Made by a program: the position numbers and the translations under genes | Assembly (NCBI GenBank): GCA_964593905.1 | Contig: CAZQLE010000063.1 | Coordinates: 1 to 17,683, forward strand | Direction of reading: 5' to 3' | Length of the DNA: 17,683 nt | Origin: CAZQLE01 sp964593905 | GTDB taxonomy: Bacteria > Chloroflexota > Anaerolineae > Anaerolineales > Anaerolineaceae | Shown: positions 1 through 10,000 of the stretch, one piece after another | Numbering within the stretch: position 1 is the stretch's first letter | Layout of the letters: every line of letters begins with the position of its first letter | Notes under the pieces: model-generated | The model's database searches: none | Told to the model about the DNA's origin: nothing | Seen by the model: only the letters and a program-made list of their open reading frames with translations

Positions 1-2234
1 CTTCGGTTTTGATAGACCCCGACCAGCAAATTCTCGGCCCGCCCGCCGGCTGCCAGCAAGACGGCCGGCGAAATTGCAAAGCATATCTGCGGCGGCGGCG
101 CCAGGGCGGCAATTGGGCCGGGGGCGAGGGTGACAGAAGCGAAATGGTTCAGCACAAGATAATTTTGGGGAAGATTGAAGTACGTCTCAAGTTGATCCAC
201 ATGCAGCAGGGGGGCCGCAGGCAGCCAGGGGCTGTCGGCATCAATCCGGGCGGAGGTGGGTTGATTGCCATTACACGGCATCCCCACCGCCGGATCGACG
301 GCCTGGGCCAGATTGCAATCCATCACATTGCGTTGTGTGCCGTAGGCAAAGGGCACAAACAAAATGGACTGGTTTTCGCGAACCGCGCCGCGCTGGTTGG
401 TTGCATGTTCAACGGCCACCAGCTGGTTGAGCTGGAAAATATCGCCCGAGCCGGCCAGCGGATCGGCGCGATATTTGATGCCAATGGTGGCCGAGGCGCC
501 GTCGGCGAGGATTTCGGGAATATCTGCATATTCAAACCAGATGCGGTCGGTGTTTTCTTCCAGAATGATCTGAAACGAGAGCACCGCCGTCGGGTTTTCG
601 GCCGGACTGAGATTTTGCCAGGTGGCGATGATGCGTCGGTTGGGGGGAGTGTTAATCAACCAGGTTTCCAGCAGGCTGGAGGGGTTGTAGTTTAGCGTGT
701 CCCAGTAGGGGGCGATCAGATAATGCGGGGCGCTTAAAGTCGCCAGGGGCTGGTTGACAGGAAGTGAAGCAGTGCCATCGACTGTGATAAACCCATTTGA
801 ACTCATGCGAATGAAGGCCGCCGCCAGATTTCGGCCGCCAAACGAGAAGGAAAAGTCAGCGGGAATATTGATCAGGCCGGAGGTGTTTGTGCCATTCAGC
901 CTGAGCAGCCGGGTGTCACCTGCCGCCGGTGTGATCCACTGAAATGGCAAAGCGGCACAGCGTACCATTTCATAATCCACCGCCGGCGGCAAAGGCGGGG
1001 CAGCCGGCAGCCCGAGGGCAAGTTCCAGTTGGATTAAGCCATAACCGGTCTGGTCATCCCGGCCGGGGGTGTTCAGATCTAAAGCGGTTGACTGCAAGCG
1101 ATCATAGACAGCCTGCGGGTTGGCCCGCAGCGCCGGCTCTGCTGCCAGCAGTAGCCCGGCGGCGCCGGCGGCGTGGGGAGTGGCCATTGAAGTACCCGAA
1201 CGGGTGAAATAATCGCCGCCCGGATCGGTGGAAATGATGCTAACCCCCGGCGCCATCACGTCCAGATTGGGACCGGTATGCGAAGAAGGGGCCGGGCGGC
1301 GTTGAGAATCGAGCGAGCCGACTGCGAGCACACCGGGGTAGCGCGCGGGGTAGAGTACCTGGTTTTCGCCATAGTTGCCGGCGGCGGCCATCAGCACAAC
1401 CCCTTGCGCATAGGCTTGCTGGATGCTGTTTTGCAGCAGTATGGAATTGGATCGGGTGCCCAGACTTAGATTGATAATATCTGCCCCCTGGTTGACCGCC
1501 CAGTCTAGCCCGGAGACAATTTGCTCAATGGTGCCCTGACAATTGGCCGCCAGAACGCGCACTGGCAGGATGCGGGCCTGCCAGTCGATCCCCGCGATGC
1601 CCTGGGTGTTATTTCCGGTGGCGGCGGCAATGCCGGTCACATGTGTGCCGTGGCCGCATTCATCCTGCGGGGTGGTATCTGCTTGAATAAAATCGTAACC
1701 CGGCAGTAACCGGCCTGCAAATTCGGTGTGCGAGGCATCCACGCCGGAATCCAGTATGGCGATGGTAATATCCGGTGACCCCGTGGTTCTTTCCCAGGCG
1801 TAATCGGCGTGGATCTGGCGGGGACCCCACTGGTCGATATATGACCAGGGTTCGGTTGAACCTGGCCAGCCCGGATCATTGGGGATGATCTCTTGAGCGG
1901 TGACGATGTAATTGGGTTCGGCAAAAGCCACACCGGGAAGCTGCGAAAACTTTGCAGCGAATTCTTTTTCCTGCCCGGCGGGGACGGTGTATTTCACCAC
2001 CTGTTGGCCGGCAAGGGGTTGGTCGAACAGGGTATTGGAATCTGGAAAAGCTCCCCTGGGTATTATTGGCTGGCGATATGCAGCGCTGGACGGTGTGTAG
2101 CCGACCAGAAGTTCTCCGGTGACAAACTCTTCCGGTTGTGGCTCATTTGCGGTTTGCGCCACAACAGTCAGCGGCTGTCCGACTATGATCAAGAGCAATG
2201 AGATAAAGCATATGCAGAAAATCTTACGCAGCAT
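1..2234 (-). CDS. Secreted subtilisin-like serine protease (peptidase S8), C-terminus outside the window
   Basis: Extracellular endopeptidase, read in one open frame of about 744 codons from ATG at 2234 to the window edge with no stop. Residues 1-26 form a signal peptide (hydrophobic FISLLLIIVG, likely cleavage VVA|QT). Residues about 27-125 fit an I9/fervidolysin-like propeptide. The S8 domain spans about 150-405 with the full triad: D162 in ILDSGVD, H195 in GHGTHVTG and S349 in SGTSMATPHAAG. N287 in AAAGN fits the oxyanion position. Cysteines C193 and C232 lie near the active site and could pair. From about 420 onward a beta-rich region carries a MSSNGFITV motif typical of domains appended to secreted bacterial proteases; its exact family is not identified. 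The ATG has only a weak upstream GGTGG; an in-frame GTG lies 18 bases further upstream. The gene is separated from its upstream neighbour by a terminator, so it is probably transcribed alone. Confidence 0.93.
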   Translation of the reverse strand, partial: MLRKIFCICFISLLLIIVGQPLTVVAQTANEPQPEEFVTGELLVGYTPSSAAYRQPIIPRGAFPDSNTLFDQPLAGQQVVKYTVPAGQEKEFAAKFSQLPGVAFAEPNYIVTAQEIIPNDPGWPGSTEPWSYIDQWGPRQIHADYAWERTTGSPDITIAILDSGVDASHTEFAGRLLPGYDFIQADTTPQDECGHGTHVTGIAAATGNNTQGIAGIDWQARILPVRVLAANCQGTIEQIVSGLDWAVNQGADIINLSLGTRSNSILLQNSIQQAYAQGVVLMAAAGNYGENQVLYPARYPGVLAVGSLDSQRRPAPSSHTGPNLDVMAPGVSIISTDPGGDYFTRSGTSMATPHAAGAAGLLLAAEPALRANPQAVYDRLQSTALDLNTPGRDDQTGYGLIQLELALGLPAAPPLPPAVDYEMVRCAALPFQWITPAAGDTRLLRLNGTNTSGLINIPADFSFSFGGRNLAAAFIRMSSNGFITVDGTASLPVNQPLATLSAPHYLIAPYWDTLNYNPSSLLETWLINTPPNRRIIATWQNLSPAENPTAVLSFQIILEENTDRIWFEYADIPEILADGASATIGIKYRADPLAGSGDIFQLNQLVAVEHATNQRGAVRENQSILFVPFAYGTQRNVMDCNLAQAVDPAVGMPCNGNQPTSARIDADSPWLPAAPLLHVDQLETYFNLPQNYLVLNHFASVTLAPGPIAALAPPPQICFAISPAVLLAAGGRAENLLVGVYQNR

Positions 2235-2253
2235 GAGCAGTTTATCCACCGGA

Positions 2254-2268
2254 AGAATAATTTATTCT
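2254..2268. promoter_or_regulatory. 15-base palindrome just upstream of the subtilase gene
   Basis: AGAATAA and TTATTCT form a perfect 7-bp inverted repeat around one central base. It lies about 20 bases upstream of the subtilase ATG and downstream of the preceding terminator. The symmetry and position fit an operator or a promoter-overlapping site, but an AT-rich palindrome can also arise by chance. No regulator is assigned. Confidence 0.3.
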
Positions 2269-2290
2269 ATCATGTTCGTCTTATTAAAAT

Positions 2291-2320
2291 ATCCGACAGA
2301 CTGTTTGCAGCCTGTCGGAT
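2291..2320 (-). terminator. Rho-independent terminator after the 2352-6656 metalloprotease gene
   Basis: A perfect 9-bp stem (ATCCGACAG with CTGTCGGAT, loop of 12) lies about 30 bases past the stop codon of the M4 gene. On the minus strand it is followed by ATATTTTAATAA, a moderate T-rich tract. It separates the M4 gene from the subtilase gene. Confidence 0.75.
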
Positions 2321-2351
2321 GACATAAAACACCGGTTAAATTTTATTGCAG

Positions 2352-5300
2352 CTAGGGCAGGATGCTAAACGGATTGGCCTGATAAACCTGGACATAATCC
2401 AGATACAAACGGCTTGTCTTAATATCTCTACCCAGATCAGTCCCTTCGAGGGTGGTTGCCATTACATAAGCCGGGGTGACCTGCCCTGAATTGGCCAACT
2501 CTTCAATATAGTCGGCATAAATCTTAACCCCATTCACGTATACCAGTAGATTGTTGTTGTAGATAATCACGCGCAGCGTGTTCCAGTTTGATCTGGCGAT
2601 CTTTGGGTTGGCAGTGGTATATTTGCGAATTTTCATTCCCAGGGGTTGGTCTGAACCGACATTGACCGAGTAGTTCCCCCACTGATCCAGGAAAATGGAG
2701 ACGATCCCTTCTGCCGAAGTGAGGGTGATGCCATACCAACACTCATTGTCATAGACACGAACACAGCCGGTCATTTTCATGCGAGCGGTGATATCGATGT
2801 TTCCGGTAATTTTGGCAGGGGCAGGATCAATATATTCGGCCGACAGGTAATGTACATCTTCTTCATCGGGGTTGATCACAGTGCCCACCGCAGCGCCGCT
2901 GGCGAAGGACCAGTTAAACCCCGGATCAAAGACCCATTTGTCAGTAATGGCGTTGTTGAGATTGGTGGTGAAATATTCGGAGGTCATGGCCGCAACAGTG
3001 AAATCCATGGTTAGCGGTAAACCGGCAACCCCATTCGAGACCGGAGTGATTCGGGCAGAGTAATTTCCGTTCGACAATGCAGGCGGTAGGGTCCACTGGC
3101 AATTTCCACCCGGGCAGATGGCGGCGGTGGTGAAGGTTTTTGAATATAAAGTGCTGGTCACGGCGCCATTTATTCTCAACAGCAGCAGGCGGTATTGCTG
3201 AACATAGGTCTGGGGCTGCCAGGCCGTGGACAGTTGATATAAATTCTGTGAACCACTCAACGCGCGCCCCGATATCACCTGGGGCGAGGCCGGACTGATG
3301 GAAAAGGTCCGGGTGGTGCTTTTGGCGCCGGAAACGCCCTGGGTCAGCGGGGTCACATTCCAGGTGTATTTCCCGGTGGTTAGCGCGGGAGTGGTTATCT
3401 GACAGATTGGCGGGGCAGAACCGGTGCACACAGCGCTGTACTGGACGGTGGCTGCCGGCATGGCGGGTTTGCCGTTTTTGGAAAGCGTGACAATAAATTC
3501 CGTGGGCTGCTCGCCAGCGGCGTTGGGGCTCCAGGTTAGCACCGTGGTGGTTGATCCGGTTGCCAGTGCCGCCGGAATGAGGCTGTTTTGCAACGGCATA
3601 TTCAGCACCGGCGCCAGCGGGGCCTTATGAAGTACCCCGGTGGTAAAGCTGCCCGCATCTGAGAGACTGGCCAGGTTGACACCGCCTTTATTTTTGGGCT
3701 GAATTGTCCAGATCCAATCACCCTGCTTTAAGGCCGTGGTGCTGCGGAATGTGCATAAAGATGGGGTGCAGGCAGTGAGCAGTATGGTAGCAGAATAGCT
3801 GCCCACCGTGCTTCTGGCAGAAAGCAAATAGGAGGTCGCCCGCTCGACGGGGGTCCACATAAAGACCGGCCGGTTATTGGTGCTCGTGATGAGCGTCAGG
3901 GACGGTTTTTGGTCGGGCGGCGCAAACTGGATGATCTTTTTGGGCCCAACCACGGTGCCAAACTGGTTGACTGAGTTAACCTGGAAGGTATTGGCACCGC
4001 CTTCGATCGAACGGATCAGCGTGACCGCACAATTGACGCCGCTGCAGGATGCAGCCCGGTTTACCACCTGGGTGAATCGGCCGCCCGGGCCGGATACCAC
4101 CAGATTGTACGCGCTGGCTGTATCTCCGGCGGTAAGGACCCAGGAGACCTGCGGCGTGAGTGTGGCAGTTGTGGCGTTGATGCTATCCAGAACAATTGCG
4201 CCGGGTTTGGCAATGGTCTTAAACCGCCAGCGGGTGGCATCTGCCTCGGGAGCAATGACTGAGCCGCGTTTGCCCACCACCAGCCATTCGTAAACCGTAT
4301 CGGCAGTGAGTGACTTGGCGATGTTGACCTGACACTGTTCGGTGGTTGTGGAGCAGTATTTCGCTGCGTTGTAGGTTGCGCTGAGGAACAGCGTTTTGGT
4401 CTCGGCCCCCAGACTGTTCAGGCCGATTTTATAGAGTTTGAGAATGTAATCGGCGTTGGCCGGGTGGTGCTGCCACTGGAACTGTGGACGGATGGCTTCC
4501 ACGGGCGGTGTGAGCGAATTCGCCGGGGCAAGCAAGGAGGTATGGACGGAGCCGCTTGCATACGGCAGGGTAAAGGTTGCATAGGCCGTCCAGGGACCTT
4601 CGCCGACGGCATTGCGGGTCTGGATGCGCCAGGAATAGCGCAGCCCGTAGACAAGCGGCATCTGGTAGGAGCAGGTCCCGTTCACGCAATTTGCCAGAGG
4701 GTCATCCTGTTCCAGCCAGAGTTTGATTATTGAACCGCTGGAAGGTTTGATTTCCATCTGATATGCGGTGGCGTCAGCCTTCTGGCGCCACACAAGATTC
4801 ACCACGGCCGGGGTCTCGGTATTCAGGGTTAATGTCCCAACCGGTGAGACGATTCGGGTGGCCGCTGGAGCAACATACCCGCGTTTGCCGACGCAGGGTT
4901 GAATTTGCATTTGGACCAGTTCGCCGGCCTGGCGGACGGTTTCAATATCGCTGTCGGTGAATAAATTTTTGGCTTTCAGGTTTTGGGCAGCCTGGAGCAG
5001 GGCGTAGTAGAGGTCTTGATAATCGGCGGCGCTGGTCAGCAGGCGGGTCTGCACTTCGTAAAACAGTTGGGCGGTCTTAAGAATGCCCAGACCGGTGATA
5101 CTGCCGCCGTTGCCTTTGGCGATTAAGTACCCGACGCGATTGCCCACACCGCTGTTGTGATGCACCCCGGCGTTATCAAAGGGGCCGCAGTAATAGTTGC
5201 CCAAACCGCCGCTGCCGTTTGCCTGGGTGGTATTGGGCATGCCGCCGGTAAATTCGCGGAAGGTGTTGCCAAACAAAGCAGGATTGCTGAGGCTGCGGTT

Positions 5301-6656
5301 TGCGCCACTGGCGGGGGTAAAGCCCAGCGATGGATTATATCTGCTGGCGGTAAACACATATCCTTCGCGATGCGGCCAGGCGCCATCACTGCTATCTTCT
5401 GTGGACGAACCAAAAGAGGGGTATTTACGGTTGCCCAGCTCATCGGTGTACTGGTCAACAAATTCGCCCCATAAATCGGAAAAAGCTTCATTAATCGCCC
5501 CGGACTGATCGTAGTAAATCAATCGCGAGGTGTACTGTGTCACCGCATGGGTAAGCTCATGCACGACCACGTCTTTGGTAACATAGCCAGGGGCAAAAAT
5601 CACATAATTCCCCGTCCAGGCGGCATTATTATAAAAACTACCAGGGTCATATAAAGCGACCAGAGCGGTTAACGGCGCGTCTTGATTGTTATAACTGTTG
5701 CGGCCGTGTACCGAACTGTAGAAATCGTAAAAATAGGTCATATACTCACGCACCGCTTTACTATCTTGCGCGTGAGGATCATTTTCATTCATGCCCCAAT
5801 AACCGAAATACCAGTTGCTTTCTGCCAGTCCTTCCCACCAGACCGGATAGCATTCTTGCCAATCAGCACAGTCGTAGATTGAGCGGCGAAGCGATTGTAT
5901 ATTATCGAAATCAAAGGCAATCTCAGCGGTGTGTGCGTTGATGTAAATTATATGATGCAGCGGGACGATTCCTTTTTGTGCCAGCGGGTCGGTGGTGGCG
6001 ACAATCTTCCAGGTCAACGATTGCTGTCGGACGTGCAGCGTATCGACCAGAATGGAATCGTAGATCCACAATTCCGGCTCGGAAAGAGCGATTTGCTCGG
6101 GGGTAAGATTTAAATCAGGGTAAGTCTCCAGTACGGTTTGCAGAGCAAGCTGGCGGGCAGTGTCGCCATCCAGCACGGGCTGAGTGGAAATTTCCAACCC
6201 GGCTGCGACTTCACCAGAGGCCGACAACACTGAACCATCTGCTCCCAGTTGAATGATTAATTCGCCCCCGACCACCGGGACGCCCTGAAAAACCTGCTGG
6301 AAGCGCAAAAATTCACGCCCGTTTTCATCCTGCTGGGCGTCCATCAGGTTCAGTTCATTTTCGGGGTCTGATAAACCAAAGCCGGCGCCAATGGTGTTCA
6401 AGAAATCAAAAGCGATCGCCGTCGATTGGATTTCACCGGCAGCGGGTGACGGGGTGTATAGCGGTTCGCCTGTTTCGGTAGCCATATACCGTACCAGCCC
6501 GGTCTCGTCCTTATAAATGGTGATAATTCCGTCGCTTTCTGGGGAAGGCGGGGGTGTTTGATCCTGGGCATTTACGCTTTGCGCGGGTGGGAGCAAAAAA
6601 GCCAGAATGATCAGACAACGGAAAAGAAATGAAAGCGATAGGGGATGTTTCACCAT
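2352..6656 (-). CDS. Secreted M4 (thermolysin-type) metallopeptidase with six Fn3-like repeats and a concanavalin-like C-terminal domain
   Basis: Extracellular zinc endopeptidase of 1434 residues. Residues 1-30 are a signal peptide (cleavage near VNA|QD). Residues about 40-245 are an FTP/PepSY-type propeptide (FLNTIGAGFGLSD, VVGGELI). The M4 domain spans about 260-590 and has a complete active site: H366-E367-L-T-H370, third zinc ligand E390 in NEAFSD, and the thermolysin Tyr157, His231 and Asn112 equivalents Y381, H499 (GVHHNSG) and N344. About 44 extra residues lie between E390 and H499 compared with thermolysin. Residues about 600-1222 hold six Fn3-like repeats of 92-114 residues, each with a short CXnC pair. 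Residues 1225-1434 look like a concanavalin/laminin-G-like domain. No LPXTG or other anchoring signal is seen at the C-terminus, so it is probably released. AAGGAG lies seven bases before the ATG. It is a paralogue of the protein at 7047-11105. Confidence 0.93.
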   Translation of the reverse strand: MVKHPLSLSFLFRCLIILAFLLPPAQSVNAQDQTPPPSPESDGIITIYKDETGLVRYMATETGEPLYTPSPAAGEIQSTAIAFDFLNTIGAGFGLSDPENELNLMDAQQDENGREFLRFQQVFQGVPVVGGELIIQLGADGSVLSASGEVAAGLEISTQPVLDGDTARQLALQTVLETYPDLNLTPEQIALSEPELWIYDSILVDTLHVRQQSLTWKIVATTDPLAQKGIVPLHHIIYINAHTAEIAFDFDNIQSLRRSIYDCADWQECYPVWWEGLAESNWYFGYWGMNENDPHAQDSKAVREYMTYFYDFYSSVHGRNSYNNQDAPLTALVALYDPGSFYNNAAWTGNYVIFAPGYVTKDVVVHELTHAVTQYTSRLIYYDQSGAINEAFSDLWGEFVDQYTDELGNRKYPSFGSSTEDSSDGAWPHREGYVFTASRYNPSLGFTPASGANRSLSNPALFGNTFREFTGGMPNTTQANGSGGLGNYYCGPFDNAGVHHNSGVGNRVGYLIAKGNGGSITGLGILKTAQLFYEVQTRLLTSAADYQDLYYALLQAAQNLKAKNLFTDSDIETVRQAGELVQMQIQPCVGKRGYVAPAATRIVSPVGTLTLNTETPAVVNLVWRQKADATAYQMEIKPSSGSIIKLWLEQDDPLANCVNGTCSYQMPLVYGLRYSWRIQTRNAVGEGPWTAYATFTLPYASGSVHTSLLAPANSLTPPVEAIRPQFQWQHHPANADYILKLYKIGLNSLGAETKTLFLSATYNAAKYCSTTTEQCQVNIAKSLTADTVYEWLVVGKRGSVIAPEADATRWRFKTIAKPGAIVLDSINATTATLTPQVSWVLTAGDTASAYNLVVSGPGGRFTQVVNRAASCSGVNCAVTLIRSIEGGANTFQVNSVNQFGTVVGPKKIIQFAPPDQKPSLTLITSTNNRPVFMWTPVERATSYLLSARSTVGSYSATILLTACTPSLCTFRSTTALKQGDWIWTIQPKNKGGVNLASLSDAGSFTTGVLHKAPLAPVLNMPLQNSLIPAALATGSTTTVLTWSPNAAGEQPTEFIVTLSKNGKPAMPAATVQYSAVCTGSAPPICQITTPALTTGKYTWNVTPLTQGVSGAKSTTRTFSISPASPQVISGRALSGSQNLYQLSTAWQPQTYVQQYRLLLLRINGAVTSTLYSKTFTTAAICPGGNCQWTLPPALSNGNYSARITPVSNGVAGLPLTMDFTVAAMTSEYFTTNLNNAITDKWVFDPGFNWSFASGAAVGTVINPDEEDVHYLSAEYIDPAPAKITGNIDITARMKMTGCVRVYDNECWYGITLTSAEGIVSIFLDQWGNYSVNVGSDQPLGMKIRKYTTANPKIARSNWNTLRVIIYNNNLLVYVNGVKIYADYIEELANSGQVTPAYVMATTLEGTDLGRDIKTSRLYLDYVQVYQANPFSILP

Positions 6657-6992
6657 GTGAGATCTCCTTGTGCAAATAGAGTGAATTTACACGGTTGAAC
6701 CTGTTTTATTTTCAATGCTTAACAACCCCAGCAGCCTGCCTTTTTAGACAGGAGATGTGTTGGAAATGCAGCGGCAAAGGTTCCGGGCGGGTAAGAATGG
6801 TATATGGCAACAGCGGTTAATGGTTCTGTTTATGGCAGCATGTTCGAAGGAACTGTTTTTTGCGATGCTGTATAAAAGTAATTATAGATCGTCGATCGAT
6901 TTTGCGGTAGAGAAGATTGCTGAAAACGTCCGCAAAATTGATCAAAAGAGTAGAAAACGCTTTTCAAATATGAAAGGTATAACAAAAAATAA
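6657..6992. other. Intergenic region upstream of the 2352-6656 M4 gene, no gene
   Basis: About 336 bases, richer in AT than the flanking genes. On the minus strand there is a possible promoter close to the gene (TTGAAA, 18 bases, TGTAAA, at about 6685-6714) and a perfect TATAAT at 6886-6881 without a convincing -35 partner. A small imperfect hairpin (CCTGCCT with AGACAGG) lies at 6735-6752. A plus-strand GTG frame beginning at 6757 crosses the terminator hairpin and the end of the neighbouring gene and has no recognisable features, so no gene is called. Confidence 0.5.
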
Positions 6993-7025
6993 TCCCGAAA
7001 GGATAGTCCTGCTATCCTTTCGGGA
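6993..7025 (-). terminator. Strong rho-independent terminator after the 7047-11105 gene
   Basis: A perfect 14-bp stem (TCCCGAAAGGATAG with CTATCCTTTCGGGA) and a 5-base loop begin about 21 bases after the stop codon. On the minus strand the stem is followed by TTATTTTTTGTT, a good T tract. It isolates the two M4 genes transcriptionally. Confidence 0.9.
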
Positions 7026-7046
7026 AAGGAGTTTTATTTCTGTGGC

Positions 7047-10000
7047 TTATTCAGGGGCGCCAAACACCCTGAACCAGTCGACGGCTACCGTGTTGGCTGC
7101 TTTGCCGTCAGAGATCATATAGACCCCGGCATCCAGTGGCGCGGCTGCCGAAAAATTGGGCAGGTCTGTATGCTGCCAGACCAGGCGGTTGTTGACGAAG
7201 AAGGAGAGCGTGTTGCCTTCTCCGCGAACGCGCAAAGTGTTGAAGGCTGTGCCGCGTTTGACCGCGCTGTTATAGGTCCAGAGCTGCGGGCTAGCAACAG
7301 CCGGGTCTGGGGTGTCGATCTTGAATTGCCCCAGGGCATTTACAGCGAAGGTGTAGGTCTCGAGGTTGAGATTGACGTGGATGCCATGTTCACAGGCCGT
7401 GCATCCAATTCGGTTGAGCGCAGTGACGACCTCAAACCCCCCGGGGTTGAGCGCTATCGGACTGGTGAAGGTGGACTCAGTGGTATAAATCGCTGCGCTT
7501 TGTCTGGGAATGCTGCCCGTCCAATTTTTCAAATTTACAGCCTGTTTCCAGGTACCGTCGTCCGCAGGGAGGGTCCAGTTGGTTGGTGCGGTAGCGCTGT
7601 TAAAATCATCCCAGCGGTACGAAGCGGCCGTGAACGGCGCCCAGGCGGTCAAACCGGTTCCCCGCGGCCCCAGGGGGGTGACTTCCACCTGATAGACGGC
7701 GGCAGGGAGCATGGCCGGCAAAAGAATTGAACAACCGGTGGAAGGCTGGCACACCCTGGCGCTGGAATTGGTCCTGGTCCATACGGTTTTGACCGGGACC
7801 AGGTCGGTCTGCTTTAGGGTCACCCGGTAGGAGGTTGCCCCACTGACCGGCGCCCAGGAGACAGGGGTCTCAAAAACATTCTGAATCGGGTTGAGCGCAT
7901 TTAAGACCGGCGCGGGGTAAACCAGGGTAAAGGTGCGCGCCAGACTGACCGGGCCGATCACGCCACGGTCCAGGGTGTTGACCGTCCAGGTGTATTTTCC
8001 AAAATTGATCACCTCGCCGGTCTCGGTCCAGGTGCAGGTTCCGGCGCAAGCTGCCCCATCAATCAGATAGCTGCGTTTGAAGCCCGGTCCGCTCAGGTTC
8101 AACTGATACTGTGCCTCGGCCGGGGTGAGCGCCGGGTTGGGCGTCCAGGTGAGGGTGACTGTTTCGGGTTGGGCGATGAGTGTGTTCAGGGCCGGGGTGA
8201 GCAGCACAGGCGCTGCCGGTACGGCCGGGGGAACCCCCAGACTAAAAGCCGTGGGGCTGCCGGTTAGAGAACCCGCCTTGTTTTGCGCCCGGACTGTTGC
8301 GCTGTAATTTCCACCGCGCAGGGTGGCATTCATTTTAAAGCTGCAATCTGTGCGGTCAGCGTCGCAGACATCTGCTGTTTTAAGAACGCGGCTCAGGGGA
8401 GTCGGCCCGGAAACGATGATCAAATAGCTGGTGGCGGCGGGATCTCCGGTCCAGGTGAAGAGTGGACGCCAGGTGTTGACCTCGGTTATGGTCAGGTCTG
8501 GCGCAGTGGACGGCTTTGGCAGCGTAAACGCAGGGCCTTTAACAATTGCGGAGCGTCCAAACGCGTTTCCGGCTTGAACGGTCCAGGTGTGCAGGCCGCC
8601 TTCCAGGAAAAGATCCTCATCTTCAAAGGAGAAAGTGCATTTGTGAGCGGTTCCAGTGGAGACCGGACAGGAAATATCACCGTCGATGTTGAGCGTGCGA
8701 GTCAGCCGCCCGCCGGGACCGGAGACAAACAAAGTAAAGAATTTCCATTGTTCGGGTTCCGGTGTTACACCGGGGTCATAGGTCCATTCCAGCAAAGGTT
8801 GTAAGGGTTGCAGCGGGCTGCTGGTGTTGGCAACATACGCGAGCCCGGTTGAGAGGAACGGCAGCGGCGGCGAAGAAAATGTTTCATCACCCGACACCAC
8901 CGGCAGTGGAGAGCGGCCAAATTTTGCGGTGATATTCCAGACAAAATCGGTATTGGGCGGTAAATTTTTGCTGATGGCGCTTAAGTTGCATTGATGGTAG
9001 ACCCCGGCTGACTCGTCTTCCAGGCTGCACGCAGATGTTTTAACAACTGTACGCAAGAACAATGTGCGTGTGAGGCCAGAAAGCCTGTAAATTGACAGCT
9101 CATAAAATTGCGGGAATAAACCACCCGGATAAGCCGGTCGGTATTCCCACGAAAAGCCCGGTCGGGCACTGGCCACAACACTGTCATCCAGCGGCGAAAC
9201 CGGTGCAGCCTCCAGATTGGAAAAACCGCCAGTGGTGGCTGAAGGCGCGCGGGTGAAGACAGCGCTGCGCGTAAAGGGACCCGTGCCGACGGCGTTTCGG
9301 GTTTGCACTGCCCAGGTGATTTTTTCGCCGGCCAACAGATCAATTTCTTGCTCGCAAATACCATCTGCGCAGACCGTTGAGCGGTCCAACCACATGTTAA
9401 ACTGAGCGGGGGAGCCGCGCAAGCTGCTGGAGACCTTGAGATAATACTCCTCTACATCTGCTTTATCGCGCCATTTCAGAGTTACCAGGTTATTGGTTGC
9501 ATTCACAATCGCGGCGTTGATCGGTTCCATCAAAGTGGTTGCGCGCGGTAGAATCTCTCCGCGCAGCTCGCGACAGGGCTGCAGATACAATTCGGTCGAA
9601 TCCAGAATACTGTCATCCAGGGTCAGGGATAGTTTGGCGGCTTCGGCCTTCAGGACGTAATAGAAATCCTGCAGATCGGCCGCGCTGGTCAACCGGATCA
9701 TGGTGTTGTAGAAGAGCCGGCTGATATCCTGCGGGGTTTCTCCATCTTCCATCAGCCGCCGAGCGAGCAGGGTGATGACATTGCTGTTATCGTAATAATC
9801 TTCCGGCGTGTATGTGCAGTAATATTCATCCAGGGCGGTTGACTGAACCCCGCTGTCGGTGGCAATGTCGCGCAAGGGCCCGCCGGTGATAGTTTCACCA
9901 ATCTGCCAGCTCCCGGCCGTGAACGGGTTGAAGGTGTCGCCAGCATTATCGTATTGATCTACAAAAACCGAAAATACATCGCCCAATCCCTCGGCGATGA

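Noticed and set aside
9..695. Long plus-strand frame opposite the subtilase
   Set aside because: It is the antisense shadow of a GC-rich coding frame; the minus-strand frame has a signal peptide and a full S8 triad.
6881..6886. Perfect minus-strand TATAAT as promoter of the 2352-6656 gene
   Set aside because: No acceptable -35 hexamer at 16-18 bases and the start codon is more than 220 bases away; mentioned only in the intergenic entry.
6757..7122. Plus-strand GTG frame of 121 codons with an upstream ACAGGAG
   Set aside because: It reads through the terminator hairpin at 6993-7025 and the 3' end of the M4-like gene, and shows no domain or transmembrane pattern.
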